A DNA stretch of 64,000 nucleotides, from the NCBI GenBank assembly GCA_030549205.1, contig JAUKTV010000003.1:2790001-2854000 (forward strand). Direction: 5' to 3'. This document shows, piece by piece, positions 1 through 10,763 of the stretch. Each line of letters begins with the position of its first letter. The stretch's first letter is position 1. This stretch comes from Apiosordaria backusii (taxonomy: Eukaryota > Ascomycota > Sordariomycetes > Sordariales > Lasiosphaeriaceae). The notes below the pieces were generated by a model, which worked only from the letters and a program-made list of their open reading frames with translations, was not told the origin of the DNA and searched no databases. Made by a program: the position numbers and the translations under genes.

Positions 1-878
1 TCGACGCAAGATCATTCAAGTTGTCAAGTCTCGCCGCTCGGTGGAAGGACAGGCAAGAATAAGCTTTCGATGGTTCGAATGGTCGTGATCATAGATGGCT
101 AGCCCACGCCAGTGTCAATCCATCTGTCCATATTTTCCTGCATCTGTGTACCTGATCCGAAGCCCCAAACCCGGCCAAGTCGGTCTATGATGCGAGAATG
201 GAGGAACTTTGGTCATATGGCCTCTGATGATTCATGATACTGCAGAAAAACGGTTGATCCTCCCCAAGGGAGCCAGGATAGCGATATCACCAGCCATGTC
301 TTACAGCCGAAACCCGCAAGTTCCCGCCCTTCCTAGGCTCAGAGAGAATCAGGCAAGGAGTCGTGGCACACAGGCTGGTCACAACATACTGCATGCTGCA
401 GCCCGTTCTGTGGTGTGAATCGATCAGCAGGTTCTATGCATGTTTCGCTTTGCGCAACCCTGCGCAGTTTCTGCAGCACCCAGCGCCGTCTGGTTTGAAC
501 CTCTGTGCTATCGCAACAACCTGATGTGCAGCTGTGGTTGGGCTGGAAATGTGTGGTGGTGATGGGACAGGCGGTCTTTCGGGCTGTACCGAATGATGGT
601 TAGATAGAGTGCTCGGTTGCACCCGTGGGTAGAAGTCCATTGGCTGATGCTTGCTTGAGTTTACTGTGTAAGTGGAAACGATGTGCGATTGGAGATGTTC
701 TTCACAATGTGGTTCACAATGTGATGTTTGCTGATGATTGATGATGTCAGTTTTGAGGTTGAAGACCCAATACAAGCGTAGGCGTGGGTATGGGCTTGGT
801 CTAGCAATACCCATATAGGGTCTGAGTGCTGGCAAAATTCTCAACAAACCAGCTACAACAGATGATCACATCTGCAAT
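1..878. other. Intergenic, no gene seen
   Basis: No reading frame here has fungal coding character, and no domain, tRNA or repeat was recognised. The 137-codon minus-strand frame at 434-847 has no recognisable motif and is treated as chance. Confidence 0.5.
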
Positions 879-958
879 TCTTCCGTAGTATAGTGGTCAG
901 TATGTGAGCTTGTCATCCAACAACGCTCGAGACCCGGGTTCAATTCCCGGCGGGAGAG
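879..958 (+). tRNA. tRNA-Asp (GUC) with 8-nt intron
   Basis: A full cloverleaf can be drawn: acceptor stem 879-885 with 951-957 (one T-G pair), anticodon stem 905-909 with 925-929, T arm 934-950 with loop TTCAATT, and discriminator G at 958, as expected for tRNA-Asp. The anticodon GTC is at 912-914. An 8-nt intron (916-923) sits between positions 37 and 38, the canonical place for nuclear tRNA introns. The A-box and B-box regions are intact, so the gene looks functional. Confidence 0.93.
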
Positions 959-3566
959 ATCAACCACAATCTTTTGTCTTTTTACCCCTTCCCAATGAAC
1001 GCACCTAGCCGCCTGCCACTCTTGGCATTGGCATGTGTCTCAGGAACTTCCTCTTACCAGTCACAAGAGGGCGTGATGGTCGCACCGGGTAAATAGACAA
1101 AGTTGAGAAGCCATATGACCTCGAAGCATCTTGTGTATATCAGACCACACAGACCCATCGTGAGTGACCAAAAATAGAGAGCATGGAGACGGCGATGAGC
1201 TGGCTTCCCGTATTCTGTTTGCCCGGATTTTTACACCATCCCGCCGAGGAGAAGAAGGTGATCCACCCGCTGCAACGGCATTCCCGTCTGGCCCAGAAAA
1301 CCGGGTGAGCGCCGTCTCCATCTTTTCTTTTCTATGTAGACTTCATCTCTTGCCGTCTCGTAGGGCTGAGCTCAGTGGTTTCTGCGATGGCGATAAAAAG
1401 AAGCTTCTGGCTCGCATAATGTTAGCAACAGGCGCAATCGAAAAGAAATTGATGACTGCCGAGAACTTGTGTTCGAAGCAAATGCAACATCGTATTTTGG
1501 TTGGGCCGAGAAGCCAAAGAGGGTTTTTAATGCGAACCAAAGCGCACTGCCACACTTTGAACGCGTGACGAGTGACAACTCTACTCCGTAGAGCCACCGA
1601 GTGACATGCTGGCTGGGTGAGACATGTCTTGTCATATGCCAAAAAAGGGATATGCAACGTTGTAAGTGGCCTGCCTCCCTCTTCACCCTTGGCCGTCTGA
1701 CGGTTGCGAATCTAGCGCACACGGAGAGGGCTTCTAAAATCATTCTTGCCTGGCGGAAACCATGAGGAAGAGAAAGTCCTCGAAACCATGAAACCGGAGA
1801 CTGGACGGATGTGATCCGTAAATCCCTAACGGCTCCGCTGCCGTAGGTGGCGCCAAACATACCCAGTGGGTCGTACGAACCATTCGGCCGTGGGGAGCAG
1901 GAGGGAGGAAAAAAGATGAAAAGGGAAGATGTCCCTTGCTGATCTCCTGTTTCAGCAGCCGGGATGAGGAAAACACTGCACCACCGCGGATTCGCTCACT
2001 GTTTCGCATTTAGGGTAACATGTTGTTTCGATGGCTGGCAAGTGGCAATGGGCGGGATTTTCCCTCTTCTGTTGGTCTCACACCTGGCCTTCAAGCGTTT
2101 GCATGTTGTGGTTTGCATGGCGTGCATGAGGGCGTTGATATGGGCGTTGGTCGCTGGGAGCGGACCTGGAGGCGGGCAAACGTGGGGCAGCGACCAGCCT
2201 CGCCATGGAACCCACCACTGTCCACACCAAGCGCTGGGGAAATCGATCAACACCAGGAGGATCCTGACTGAGGTGGTCCCTGGATTGGCTGAGAGACCTG
2301 GACCCCTTATTCGGCATGGGCCGCACGGGGTCCGGATCGACCTTGCGGCGTGCTTCAATGTTTGTTTGCGCCAGTGAAATATGAAAAATATCGAGAAAGA
2401 TGAGTCTGGGCATGCAGAATGTTTTCTGTCAGCTTTCCGATCAGCTGGAAAAAAGCGTTTCGATAGCGCCGGGACGTGGACGGTAGTTTTCATCCGCGCT
2501 CGGGGTCCGAGGTTCGCTTTTTGGAAATTCGGCAGTCAGCGAGAGGGAAAGTGGTTCCCCAAAAAGGAATCCTTCTCATTTCATTTTCTTAGCCAACGCT
2601 CCTGCCTCGCCTTGGTCCCAAGACTTTTTCTATGGGACAGAACTTTTGCCATTGGACTGTGGGCCGGTCCTGCCGTCCTCAATCCGGCGTCACTGCGCGC
2701 ACACGTTGCACACGATCTGATGTGAGCACAAAAATAGTTACACAGAGCTCAATCTCTGGGACACGACATTTCGCCCACATTTTCTGGGCCTGACTCTTTA
2801 AACCAAATCCCCACTCACAAGGCCAATACCGCACGTGGTGGCCCTTAGTGACTGACTTCCTCGTATTTTCGTCTCGCCCAGACTGGGTCAGGCCAGGCAG
2901 AGGCAGGTCGCGGTCATGTCAAAACATGGGGTTAACAGCCTCCGAGACCCCCTTGAATGCCAAGGCTCGCTTGCCTTCGTGGGAACTTGTGCCTCAGCAG
3001 TGCCACTGGCTCGGCAGCATCTCAGGGTCTTCCCTGCATCCCCCACCGCCAGCTGCGGGATGCTTGCCATTGGTCTGATTGGCCCTCTGTCAACAAAGAC
3101 ACCTGCACTCCCTTGGCAGGGTTGGCAGGTGACATTGGTGAATCTCGGCCGTCGGCGGCTCTGAGCGCCCAGAGGCCAACAAAGCCGTGAGGTTGGGACC
3201 CCAGGAGGAAAGGGGCTCGGCGCGCCGCTGGAAGGAACATTGAAAGCGATGATGGGTCCCGTTTGTCGACTTCTCGTCCCTCTCTTTCGTTTTCCCCCAT
3301 CGTCACCAGACAACTCACGCATACACGAACTGCCAACACCAAGGCTCGTGTTGCCGACGCTTCTTCAGTCTCTCGTTCACAGCCTCACCGGCGCTTTTTC
3401 TTTTATACACTCGCTCAACCACCACTTGCCTCGCGCTATTTCTGCTTCACCATCACCTGACTCGCCTCAAACCAAACACATAAACATCACATACACCACC
3501 GCTAGTCTACAAAAACAACACACCCACACTCGTCTTTCTTGGAATAATCAGCTGTACTTTTTCATC
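959..3566. other. Gene-free stretch ending in the promoter of the GH16 gene
   Basis: No convincing gene was found; overlapping frames on both strands lack recognisable motifs. The last 300 bases are pyrimidine-rich with CA-rich leader sequence, typical of a strong filamentous-fungal promoter/5'UTR. A TATA-like element lies at 3402-3408, about 160 nt before the GH16 start codon. Confidence 0.45.
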
Positions 3567-4774
3567 ATGTTCACCAAGTTCCTCAAGGCCACCACTGTGG
3601 CTCTCGCCGCCTCTGTGGTCTCTGCTCAGACCTACACTGACTGTGACCCCACCAAGAGAAGTGAGTTCCCCCGCCTTCTTCAGTGGCCCTTCAGTGGCCG
3701 TGATGTCTCAGACAACATTCCACATTTCATCATAAACCTGTGGCTGACACCGCCGATCTAGCTGACTGCCCCTCCCGCAAGGCCGTTGGTGCGAAGCCCG
3801 TCGAGGTTGACTTCCGTCAGGGCAAGAACAAGTTCTTCAAGGAGGCTGATGGAACCAAGCTCACCTACGATAAGGATCTCGGTGCTGTTTTCTCCATCAG
3901 CAACGAGAAGCAGGCTCCCACTGTTGGCAGCGACCAGTACATATTCTTCGGTCAGGTCGATGTTACCTTGAGGGCTGCCAGGGGTGCCGGTATCGTCACC
4001 AGCTTCGTTCTCCAGTCTGACGATCTTGACGAGATTGATTGGGAGTGGCTCGGCGGTGACAACGCTCAGGTCCAACACAACTACTTCAGCAAGGGCTGCA
4101 CGGAGACGTATGACCGCGGTGGATTCTCGCCCGTTGCCGACCCCATCGGCAGCTTCCACACCTACACCATCAAGTGGACCCCGGAGCAACTCGACTGGAT
4201 CATTGACGGCCAGGTCGTCCGCACGCTTAAGAACACTGGCATTGAGGGCTGCGCCGGTTATCCTCAGTCTCCCATGCAGATCAAGCTCGGCACCTGGGTT
4301 GCCGGACGCAAGGATGCGCCTCAGGGCACCATTGAGTGGGCTGGTGGCATCGCCAACTTTGCCGACGCACCCTTTGACGGATACTACCAGAGCCTCAGAA
4401 TCGTTGACTACATGGGCGGCCAGAAGGCGGCTACTGAGTACCAGTATGGTGACAAGTCTGGCAAATGGCAGAGCATCAAGGTTATTGGCGGCGATGGTGT
4501 TGTCAGCAGCAGCAGCAGCAGCGTCACCTCCAAGGCCTCTACCAAGACCACCTCTGCCACCACTCTCCAGACTGTGACCTCCAGCACCACTCTCGGCGCC
4601 TCCAACAGCACCAGCACTGTGCCTACCACCACCACCACCGGCACCACTGAGGAGGCTACCGAGACTGAGACCAGCACGGCCATCCCCACCGGTGCCGCCG
4701 GCAAGGTTGCCCTCACCATGGGCAACATGGCTGCCATGGGTGCTGCCGCTGCTCTCGGCTACCTTGTTCTCTAA
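3567..4774 (+). CDS. crh1: GPI-anchored Crh-type cell-wall transglycosidase (GH16)
   Basis: Exons 3567-3660 and 3762-4774; the intron 3661-3761 has GTGAGT and CTGAC/CTAG signals. The product is 368 aa. Residues 1-20 form a signal peptide (basic start, hydrophobic core, AQ cleavage site), followed by the short Cys-containing start typical of Crh proteins. The GH16 catalytic motif DEIDWEW is at 121-127, with E122 as nucleophile, D124 and E126 as acid/base. After about residue 260 comes a long Ser/Thr tail and a hydrophobic C-terminus with small residues before it, a GPI-attachment signal. Crh1/Utr2 enzymes link chitin to beta-glucan at the outer face of the membrane or in the wall. The family assignment is strong; which paralogue (Crh1 or Utr2) is not resolved. 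A 345-codon open frame on the opposite strand is a codon-bias shadow. Confidence 0.93.
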
Positions 4775-6057
4775 ACGCATACGCCATTTGGACACGATAG
4801 AGGATAGAAAGTTGTTTCAAGTTTTTTCTCCTGTCACCGGAGCTATTTTGCGTCTTCGCCACACTCCTTTCCTTTGCGTCGGGCAATGAGAGCAAGGGTA
4901 CGCTCCCACGGTTTCCCCATGCGCGCGCTTTCTTGGATCCATGCGGAGCAGTGGTCCCGAGATGTGTGCGCGACATGGTGATGAGAGCAGGTGCCTTGGC
5001 AGATCTTGTTGTTGGCTGAGCAAATACCGATACCCAATGTTTATACGAGTTTAATACCGGTGGTGCCCGGGAGATATATATGTCGACACGGATGGAGACA
5101 GTCATGGAGCCTATACACATGTGGCATCTGTTAGATGAGACAAGGCAATGTTTTTAGATGATGTTTTTGGCGGCGTGTCTGTATAGTGGCTAAGCGAGCA
5201 TGTTTTATGGTTTTTTGGGGTGGTAGATGTTGGCATGACTGCTTGTTGTTTGATACCTTGGAAGCGTTTTGATGTGAATAGATACCGAGACTTCGTTGTG
5301 TATGTATTTGAAAAGACGTTACATTGGATTGTAGTTGAGGCTCAAAATGGTGTGTTTGTTCAAGTGCTGTCTGATGTTTGTTTATCAGCCGAAGACGGCA
5401 TGGATAAAAATGGTGGTTCTCAATCCGGGTTCCTCATCGGAAAAAGTATCTTGGGATCTAGTGTAAGGGGTAATGCGAGATCGCCAATCATCGTTGCATT
5501 CATCCGAGATGGCGGGCCAAAAGACGGTTGACAGACAGATGCATGAGGTCATCCCGCTTCCGATTGGGGGTCTTTTCATGCAGCTATTTTCCCCATCTGT
5601 GACTGATGAGGGTGTGAGGCTCCAAAATGCGGGGAACTCACACACCGAACCACAACACCCACTTATATCATTTTACATCCAGACAAAGAGGGAGGAACAA
5701 ACAAGGCAGCAAGCTGCAGGGTGCGTTGGCAGACCTTTTTGCGCACTCCTGGTTGTTGAGTGGATGTATAGGTATATATGTCTGTTTACTCTGGACTGTG
5801 GAAAGTAGCTTCATCATTCTCTTCTTGGATATCTCGCGGACTGTCAACGGTGAGGAGTCATTGACCGACAAGTTCAAGACAACAATACAAACTCATTTTT
5901 CATAACGGGTATGTGATAGCATTCCCCATGACCTCTTTAGGCAAAATGTCTGCCGTTTTCTCTTTGCCAGGTCTCGTTCATAAACTGCTGCCGTTTACCA
6001 CTGAAGCACCTATCTCATCACCCTTCCCAGCTCCCACAACAAGAGATAGCTAACATA
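4775..6057. other. Intergenic: 3'UTR of GH16 gene and promoter of sirtuin gene
   Basis: No gene recognised. The stretch is AT-richer than the flanking coding sequence and holds only short frames without motifs. Confidence 0.45.
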
Positions 6058-7099
6058 ATGCCCAAAAGCAACAAATATAAGAACAGACGCAAGAAAACCA
6101 AGAAAATGGCTTCCGCTTCCAGAGCAGCTCTCAGCTCCATCCCTCTCTTCCACGAAAAGCTCCTCAAGTCAAACCGCATCCTCGCCGTCTGCGGTGCCGG
6201 CCTGAGTGCAGCCTCTGGCCTGCCTACTTTCAGAGGCGCAGGAGGGCTATGGAGGAACCACAACGCTGTTGATCTCGCGAGCCCGGACGCTTTTGAAGCA
6301 GATCCAGGGTTGGTGTGGTTGTTTTATGCTTATGTGCGTCCCTGCCAGTCACTTTCCTTCATAACCTCAACAGGCACATGATGCTGATATGTTGTGATAC
6401 CCACAGAGAAGGCACATGGCCCTCAAAGCCAAACCCAACCCAGCCCACCACGCCCTCGCCGAACTAGCCCGCAAAATCCCCGGGTTCAAATGCCTCTCCC
6501 AAAACGTCGACAACCTCCACGTACGCGCGCAGCACCCACCCAACCAGCTCTCCCTCCTCCACGGCAGCCTCTTCTCCCTCAAATGCTCCGAATCCCCCCA
6601 ATGCAGCTGGACCGACCCCCTCAACACCGCCGACCCTTTATGTCCCGCCCTCGCTCCCGCCTCTGAAGATTCCGTCGACCCCACCAAACCCCTGCCATTG
6701 CTCGACCCTTCCAAGCCACTGGCAGATATACCCGCCAGTGAGCTTCCCCATTGTCCGGAATGTAAAACGGGATTAGTCAGACCGGGGGTGGTGTGGTTTG
6801 GGGAGATGCTTGATGAGGGGATGCTGGATGAGATTGATGGGTGGATAGAGAAGGAGGTGGTGGATATGGTGCTGGTTATTGGGACGAGCTCGTTTGTGTA
6901 CCCGGCGGCGGGGTATGCGGAACGGGCGAGGACCAAGGGGAGGACGAGTGTGGTGACGGTGAATTTGGAGATTACGGAGAAGGATTGGGGGAGGATGAAA
7001 GAGGGGGATTTTGGTTTTGAGGGGGATGCTGCGGTGCTGTTGCCGGTGTTGTTGGGGCCGGTTATTGGGACGTTGGAGGTGCCTCAGGGTGATGCTTAG
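6058..7099 (+). CDS. Class III (SIRT5-like) sirtuin, NAD-dependent lysine deacylase
   Basis: Exons 6058-6333 and 6407-7099, phase-0 intron, 322 aa. NAD-binding motif GAGLSAASGLPTFRG is at 46-60, QNVDNLH at 124-130, the catalytic His in HGSLF at 144, and zinc cysteines at 152 and 158 with a later C-x2-C pair (CPEC). Residues Y90 and R93 form the Y-x-x-R pair that in SIRT5-type sirtuins reads acidic acyl groups, so desuccinylase/demalonylase activity is more likely than plain deacetylation. The splice junction falls exactly between Y92 and R93. Two in-frame starts exist, 6058 and 6106, both with A at -3. The first adds a Lys/Arg-rich 16-residue leader without acidic residues that could be a mitochondrial or nuclear signal. 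The 5' half of the gene is C-rich and the 3' half strongly G-rich on the coding strand. Confidence 0.92.
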
Positions 7100-7218
7100 A
7101 GAAGGGCGGGCAGCTTGAACGTAAAGGGGCAAAGTAAACAAACATTAAAAGCCCGAAAGCCGAAATATACAGCGTGAGAGATCGCAAGAAGCATATGTTA
7201 TAGTACCGCACACCAGTT

Positions 7219-7990
7219 TGCAGCTTCCAATCCTGATAGCGACAAGCACTACCAACAAGAGTCCCAAGTACTACGTATCATCAGATCCAGAGAGCCCAAC
7301 AGCAACCGACAACCAGGAAACACCCAAGATTACCACCCGCCCGGGCCCAAGCACCACCAAATTCTGGAATTCCAACCCCCACTAGCCACAAATAGACACC
7401 TGAGGGTCTCCAGAACCAAGCACCAGTAATTTCCCAAAGTCCAACATCAACTGACAGCCAGAAAACACCCAAGAGCCTGTGTAAAGTGGTGCACCTATCC
7501 CCCAAATCTTCTTCTTCTTCTTCCGCAGCCAGGACTACAGCATTTTCTTTCCTTCCACTTGATCCGCCCCCAATTTACCGTATTAACCAACACCTCCATT
7601 GCTCTGCATTCCAACGCACCATGATCAAGCATCACCAAATCCTGACAGTCTAGCATCAACTAACTGACAAGTGACAAGCACCAAGCACCTGAGAGTCCCA
7701 AACACCAGGACCATCAAATCCTCGGCGCTTCAGGACGGGAACCAAGACCGATTCATATTACAAGAAAAAGCCACAACCGCATTCCGAGAATCCCACATGC
7801 CAACGTAAAGTACCGCCAAAACGGGCCATGGAAGTCCCAAAGGTCAACTAACCGCCTCAACTGGATTCTGAGGATCTCAAACGCCATACTAACAAGGCAA
7901 ATCCCATCCTGAGAATCCCACACGACAGGTGACTGCCAAACCAATGCCTGCAAGTTCCAAACGCCGAGTAGTCACCAAACTCTGTCCTAC
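7219..7990. repeat. Field of degenerate short direct repeats
   Basis: Variants of one phrase recur: a 20-base word at 7348-7367 returns at 7626-7645 with two T/C or A/G-type differences. A roughly 35-base phrase near 7294-7330 returns near 7439-7472 with several C/T and A/G differences. GAGAATCCCACA recurs near 7786 and 7911. Differences are mainly transitions, as expected of old duplicated DNA, possibly RIP-modified. No open frame of note. Unit length is irregular, so this may be several overlapping old duplications rather than a clean satellite. Confidence 0.5.
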
Positions 7991-8026
7991 TATTTTCCTG
8001 CATTAGCTGGGATAATGGACGATCCT

Positions 8027-8032
8027 TATATA
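8027..8032 (+). promoter_or_regulatory. TATA box of the 5S rRNA gene
   Basis: TATATA lies 29 to 24 bases upstream of the inferred 5S start at 8056. Neurospora 5S genes need a TATA element at -29 to -26, and this match in spacing argues that the downstream 5S copy can be transcribed. Confidence 0.7.
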
Positions 8033-8055
8033 TTCCAAGTCAGAGCAGTACTCCC

Positions 8056-8174
8056 ACATACGACCATACGCAGTAGAGAACTCGGGATCCCGTCCGCTCT
8101 CCCCTCGATAAGCTACTGATGGCCAGACCAGTACTCAGGTGGGTGACCACTGGGGAATCCCTGGTGTTGTATGT
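8056..8174 (+). rRNA. 5S rRNA gene (dispersed copy)
   Basis: The 119-nt sequence has the fungal 5S start (ACATACGACCAT), the internal GGGATCCCGTCCGCTCTCCC segment, the GGTGGGTGACCAC box and a 3' end that pairs with the 5' end (8056-8061 with 8169-8174). An internal helix is kept by a pairing CAGTAG/CTACTG. A correctly spaced TATA box lies upstream and T runs follow. Single dispersed 5S genes in either orientation are usual in Neurospora-type fungi. Confidence 0.88.
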
Positions 8175-9521
8175 ATGTCATATCTTTTGGCGAACTTTTT
8201 GCTCCACCAGCGGGTGGGTCCCCCGGGTAGTTTCTTAGGGGGCTGTTGCTTTGGATGGCTTGGGTGTTGCCTTTGTTGCACATGCGTGTTGGTTTTGCTT
8301 GGTAGTTGCCTTTTGCTGTAAAAGGCGTTTTTGGGGGGGTGTTGCTCAGCCTGAGGTTGTGGATTGTGGTTCATGTTCCTGTGGGGGTGGGGTGGGGAAG
8401 GGCGGGACGGTGCGTGAGATGGGTGAATGAAGCTAGGCGTACAGTATTACTGGTGAATCTGATTCTGTCGTGACATTTGAGACAAAGTTTCACAAAGAAA
8501 ACGGGTTTGTGCGTGTGGGATGGGTTGGGGCCTGTGAAACGACAACATGGGCACTGGCAAGAGAATGGGTGGAGATGTGGGTCCTGTTTAAAGGGCTCAG
8601 GGGGGTGATGTAAACAAATAAAAGAGCCCGGGGAGAGCCATGATTAGCAGCTATTAGATGGCAGCAAAGGCCGAATTGATACGAAACTTGCCGCTTTATT
8701 TCTCAAACTCCTCGCCGAACATTCTGTGATACAACAAAGTATAGAACGTCACCTTGACGGACGAATGCGAGACTTGAACTGACCTTCCGTGCCATTAAGG
8801 CCGCGCTCCCATGGGATACTACATAGTTTATTTCTGCACCCCTAAGCTCGAGTTTGGTTATCTTGTAAGTGTGGTTCGATTTTAGAGGTCAGACAGAGGG
8901 CCCAGATCTTTCAAACCTACTCCTTCGAGACTCGGATGCATTCGTGGAAGGTAAGTTCAGTGACCGGGCTGACAAGGAATGGGGAAACCGCTGATCGCGA
9001 GATCCAATGACTGTTGAAACTGTTGTAATACGTCTTCGCTTTACTTTTTCTTAAACAGTGTAAGATGATCGTGAGGGGAAGGCCTCGGGTTCTGTGGTAT
9101 ATGGCAATTCCCGACGCTATCACGGATTCCTGAAACTCGCCTTTTACGGACGTACCTGTTGTGGCGCGGTACACCCGCAGTTCAATCGCTGGCATGAGCG
9201 GTAATACCAACGGTCGTGCGAAATGTTAGGTTAGGTAGGTATGCTGGCAGATGGTGGCGTCTATGGTGGTTTAAATGGCTGTGTGGTGGTGATGCAACAG
9301 ACGGACCGTAATGGGAGCCGGAATGCCAAAATATGAGGGGTATGCATATCCTCGAGGGATCGACGACAAGCGATTTACACAGACTCTGGCCAAGCCCAGA
9401 GTCTACATAAATACCTACCTTGACGACAACCGGCGAGTTCCTGAGGAGCCATTTCCCCCGCCTAAAACACATACCTATCCATTCCGCTCCCAGAAGACAT
9501 CAATACGCAAACTCACCCAAT
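8175..9521. other. Intergenic between 5S gene and pseudogene
   Basis: Nothing recognisable. An open frame at 9311-9538 is 75 codons long without a motif; its end overlaps the first inferred exon of the relic gene downstream. Confidence 0.4.
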
Positions 9522-10541
9522 ATGAGTTCCCATGGTGAGTGACTTCGTATCAACTCAACTGCGAGTGCGTGTCGCTTAGGTACCCAATTTGATAGGAGCT
9601 ACACCAGCTGCCCATTTGGCTACGCTGGCCGATGATGAATCATCCATTGCCCTGAGATGGCTAGACATGATTCCGCCCGGTCCTGAGGATGCCAACTACA
9701 GCAGCATTCATGCCGCCGAGAAGTCCTACTATCTCAAGGTCGTGGAGGAACCCACCAACGCAATGGTCCGGCACATCGCCGATCCTCTCAACTTGATCTC
9801 TGTCATGGGTCCTGCTAGGTCGGGCAAGAGCACCTTGATGAACCTGCTCGCTGGATGGCAGCAGCTGGACTGGCCCACAGCTCTACGGGTTGCGGCACTA
9901 ACACACTGACAGCCCTGGAGATCAACCAACCTGGAGTTCTTTGAGTGGACGGTAGAGGTGGGCTTGCTGTCACGAGCTCGAGCTATCTGTCCGATCAAAA
10001 TAGCTAATGGTAGATCTAGATTTCCGAGATCATGTGGGGAACACCCATCATCACCGAGATAAAGCCTTTCAAGGTTAGTACCATAGGTCGTTATGCTCAG
10101 CGGTTCAGCCGGGAGCTTGCTAACTTATGGGACCTTGGCAGCTGAATTCAACATCATACTCAGCTCAGAACAAAGAGTACGAGCACCCTATCCTTTCTTA
10201 GCACTTCACCTATTAGTATGTCTGTGGAACTTAACAAGACGCGCAGGATGGTCGTAGACGTCGGCAACATCGACACAGTAACAACCACCACGACCGACTC
10301 CTTCACCTGGGCCGTCACCGCCGGTGGCGAGTACAGCTACTCATGGGGCAACAAGGCCACAGTAGGCGAAGATACCTTCAAAGCCTCCTTTGGGGTCAAG
10401 TTTGACACCACACACATGAACTCGGTGCAGACAACCTACACCACCAGCACCCTCGCCCACATGACGCTGCCTGCGGGCCGGGCCAACGTGATCCACAGTT
10501 GGCAAAAAGACTTGAAAGAAAAGGTTCAAGAAACCAAATGA
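9522..10541 (+). pseudogene. Decayed gene with P-loop segment and aerolysin-like (pore-forming-fold) segment
   Basis: Two separate coding fragments are visible. The first (about 9596-9909, perhaps joined to a 13-nt exon at 9522-9534 by a GTGAGT intron) holds a Walker A motif GPARSGKST in a context like GBP-type large GTPases, then meets a stop at 9907-9909 where the family should continue. The second (about 10022-10541) has alternating Ser/Thr-rich beta-strand character resembling the membrane-inserting region of aerolysin/ETX-MTX2-fold proteins. It is interrupted by plausible introns and ends early. The parts may be one gene or two neighbours. The GTPase switch and G4 regions are missing and no signal peptide is seen, so I read it as a relic. 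The aerolysin resemblance is from pattern only and needs a profile search. Confidence 0.35.
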
Positions 10542-10644
10542 AGAGAGCCTCTTTTCTTTCTGTTTTCGTTTCTTAAGAGAGCGTGTGATATAGGTATGCC
10601 AAGACCTGGCGATGGAGTCAAGTGGAGTCCAAAAAGAGGCAAAA

Positions 10645-10763
10645 ACATACAACACCGAGGATTCCCCAGTGGTCACCCACCTGAGTACTAGTTCAGCGGT
10701 CAATTGTTTCACTAGGGGAGAGCGGACGGGATCCCGTGTTTTCAACTGCCTATGGTCGTATGT
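10645..10763 (-). rRNA. 5S rRNA-like sequence, probably variant or pseudogene
   Basis: Reading the minus strand from 10763, the 119-nt sequence is collinear with the copy at 8056-8174, with the same ends and the same conserved GGGATCCCGTCCG and GGTGGGTGACCAC segments. About twenty positions differ, clustered in the middle third. The internal helix is weaker (CAGTTG with CAATTG), and no good TATA lies at -29 (only an AATAAG-like word). In Neurospora such divergent copies are either minor 5S types or pseudogenes; the latter seems more likely. Confidence 0.65.

Noticed and set aside
3758..4795. 345-codon open frame on the minus strand opposite the GH16 gene
   Set aside because: Mirror of the strongly biased codon use of the plus-strand gene; Gly/Ala/Leu-rich and without a motif.
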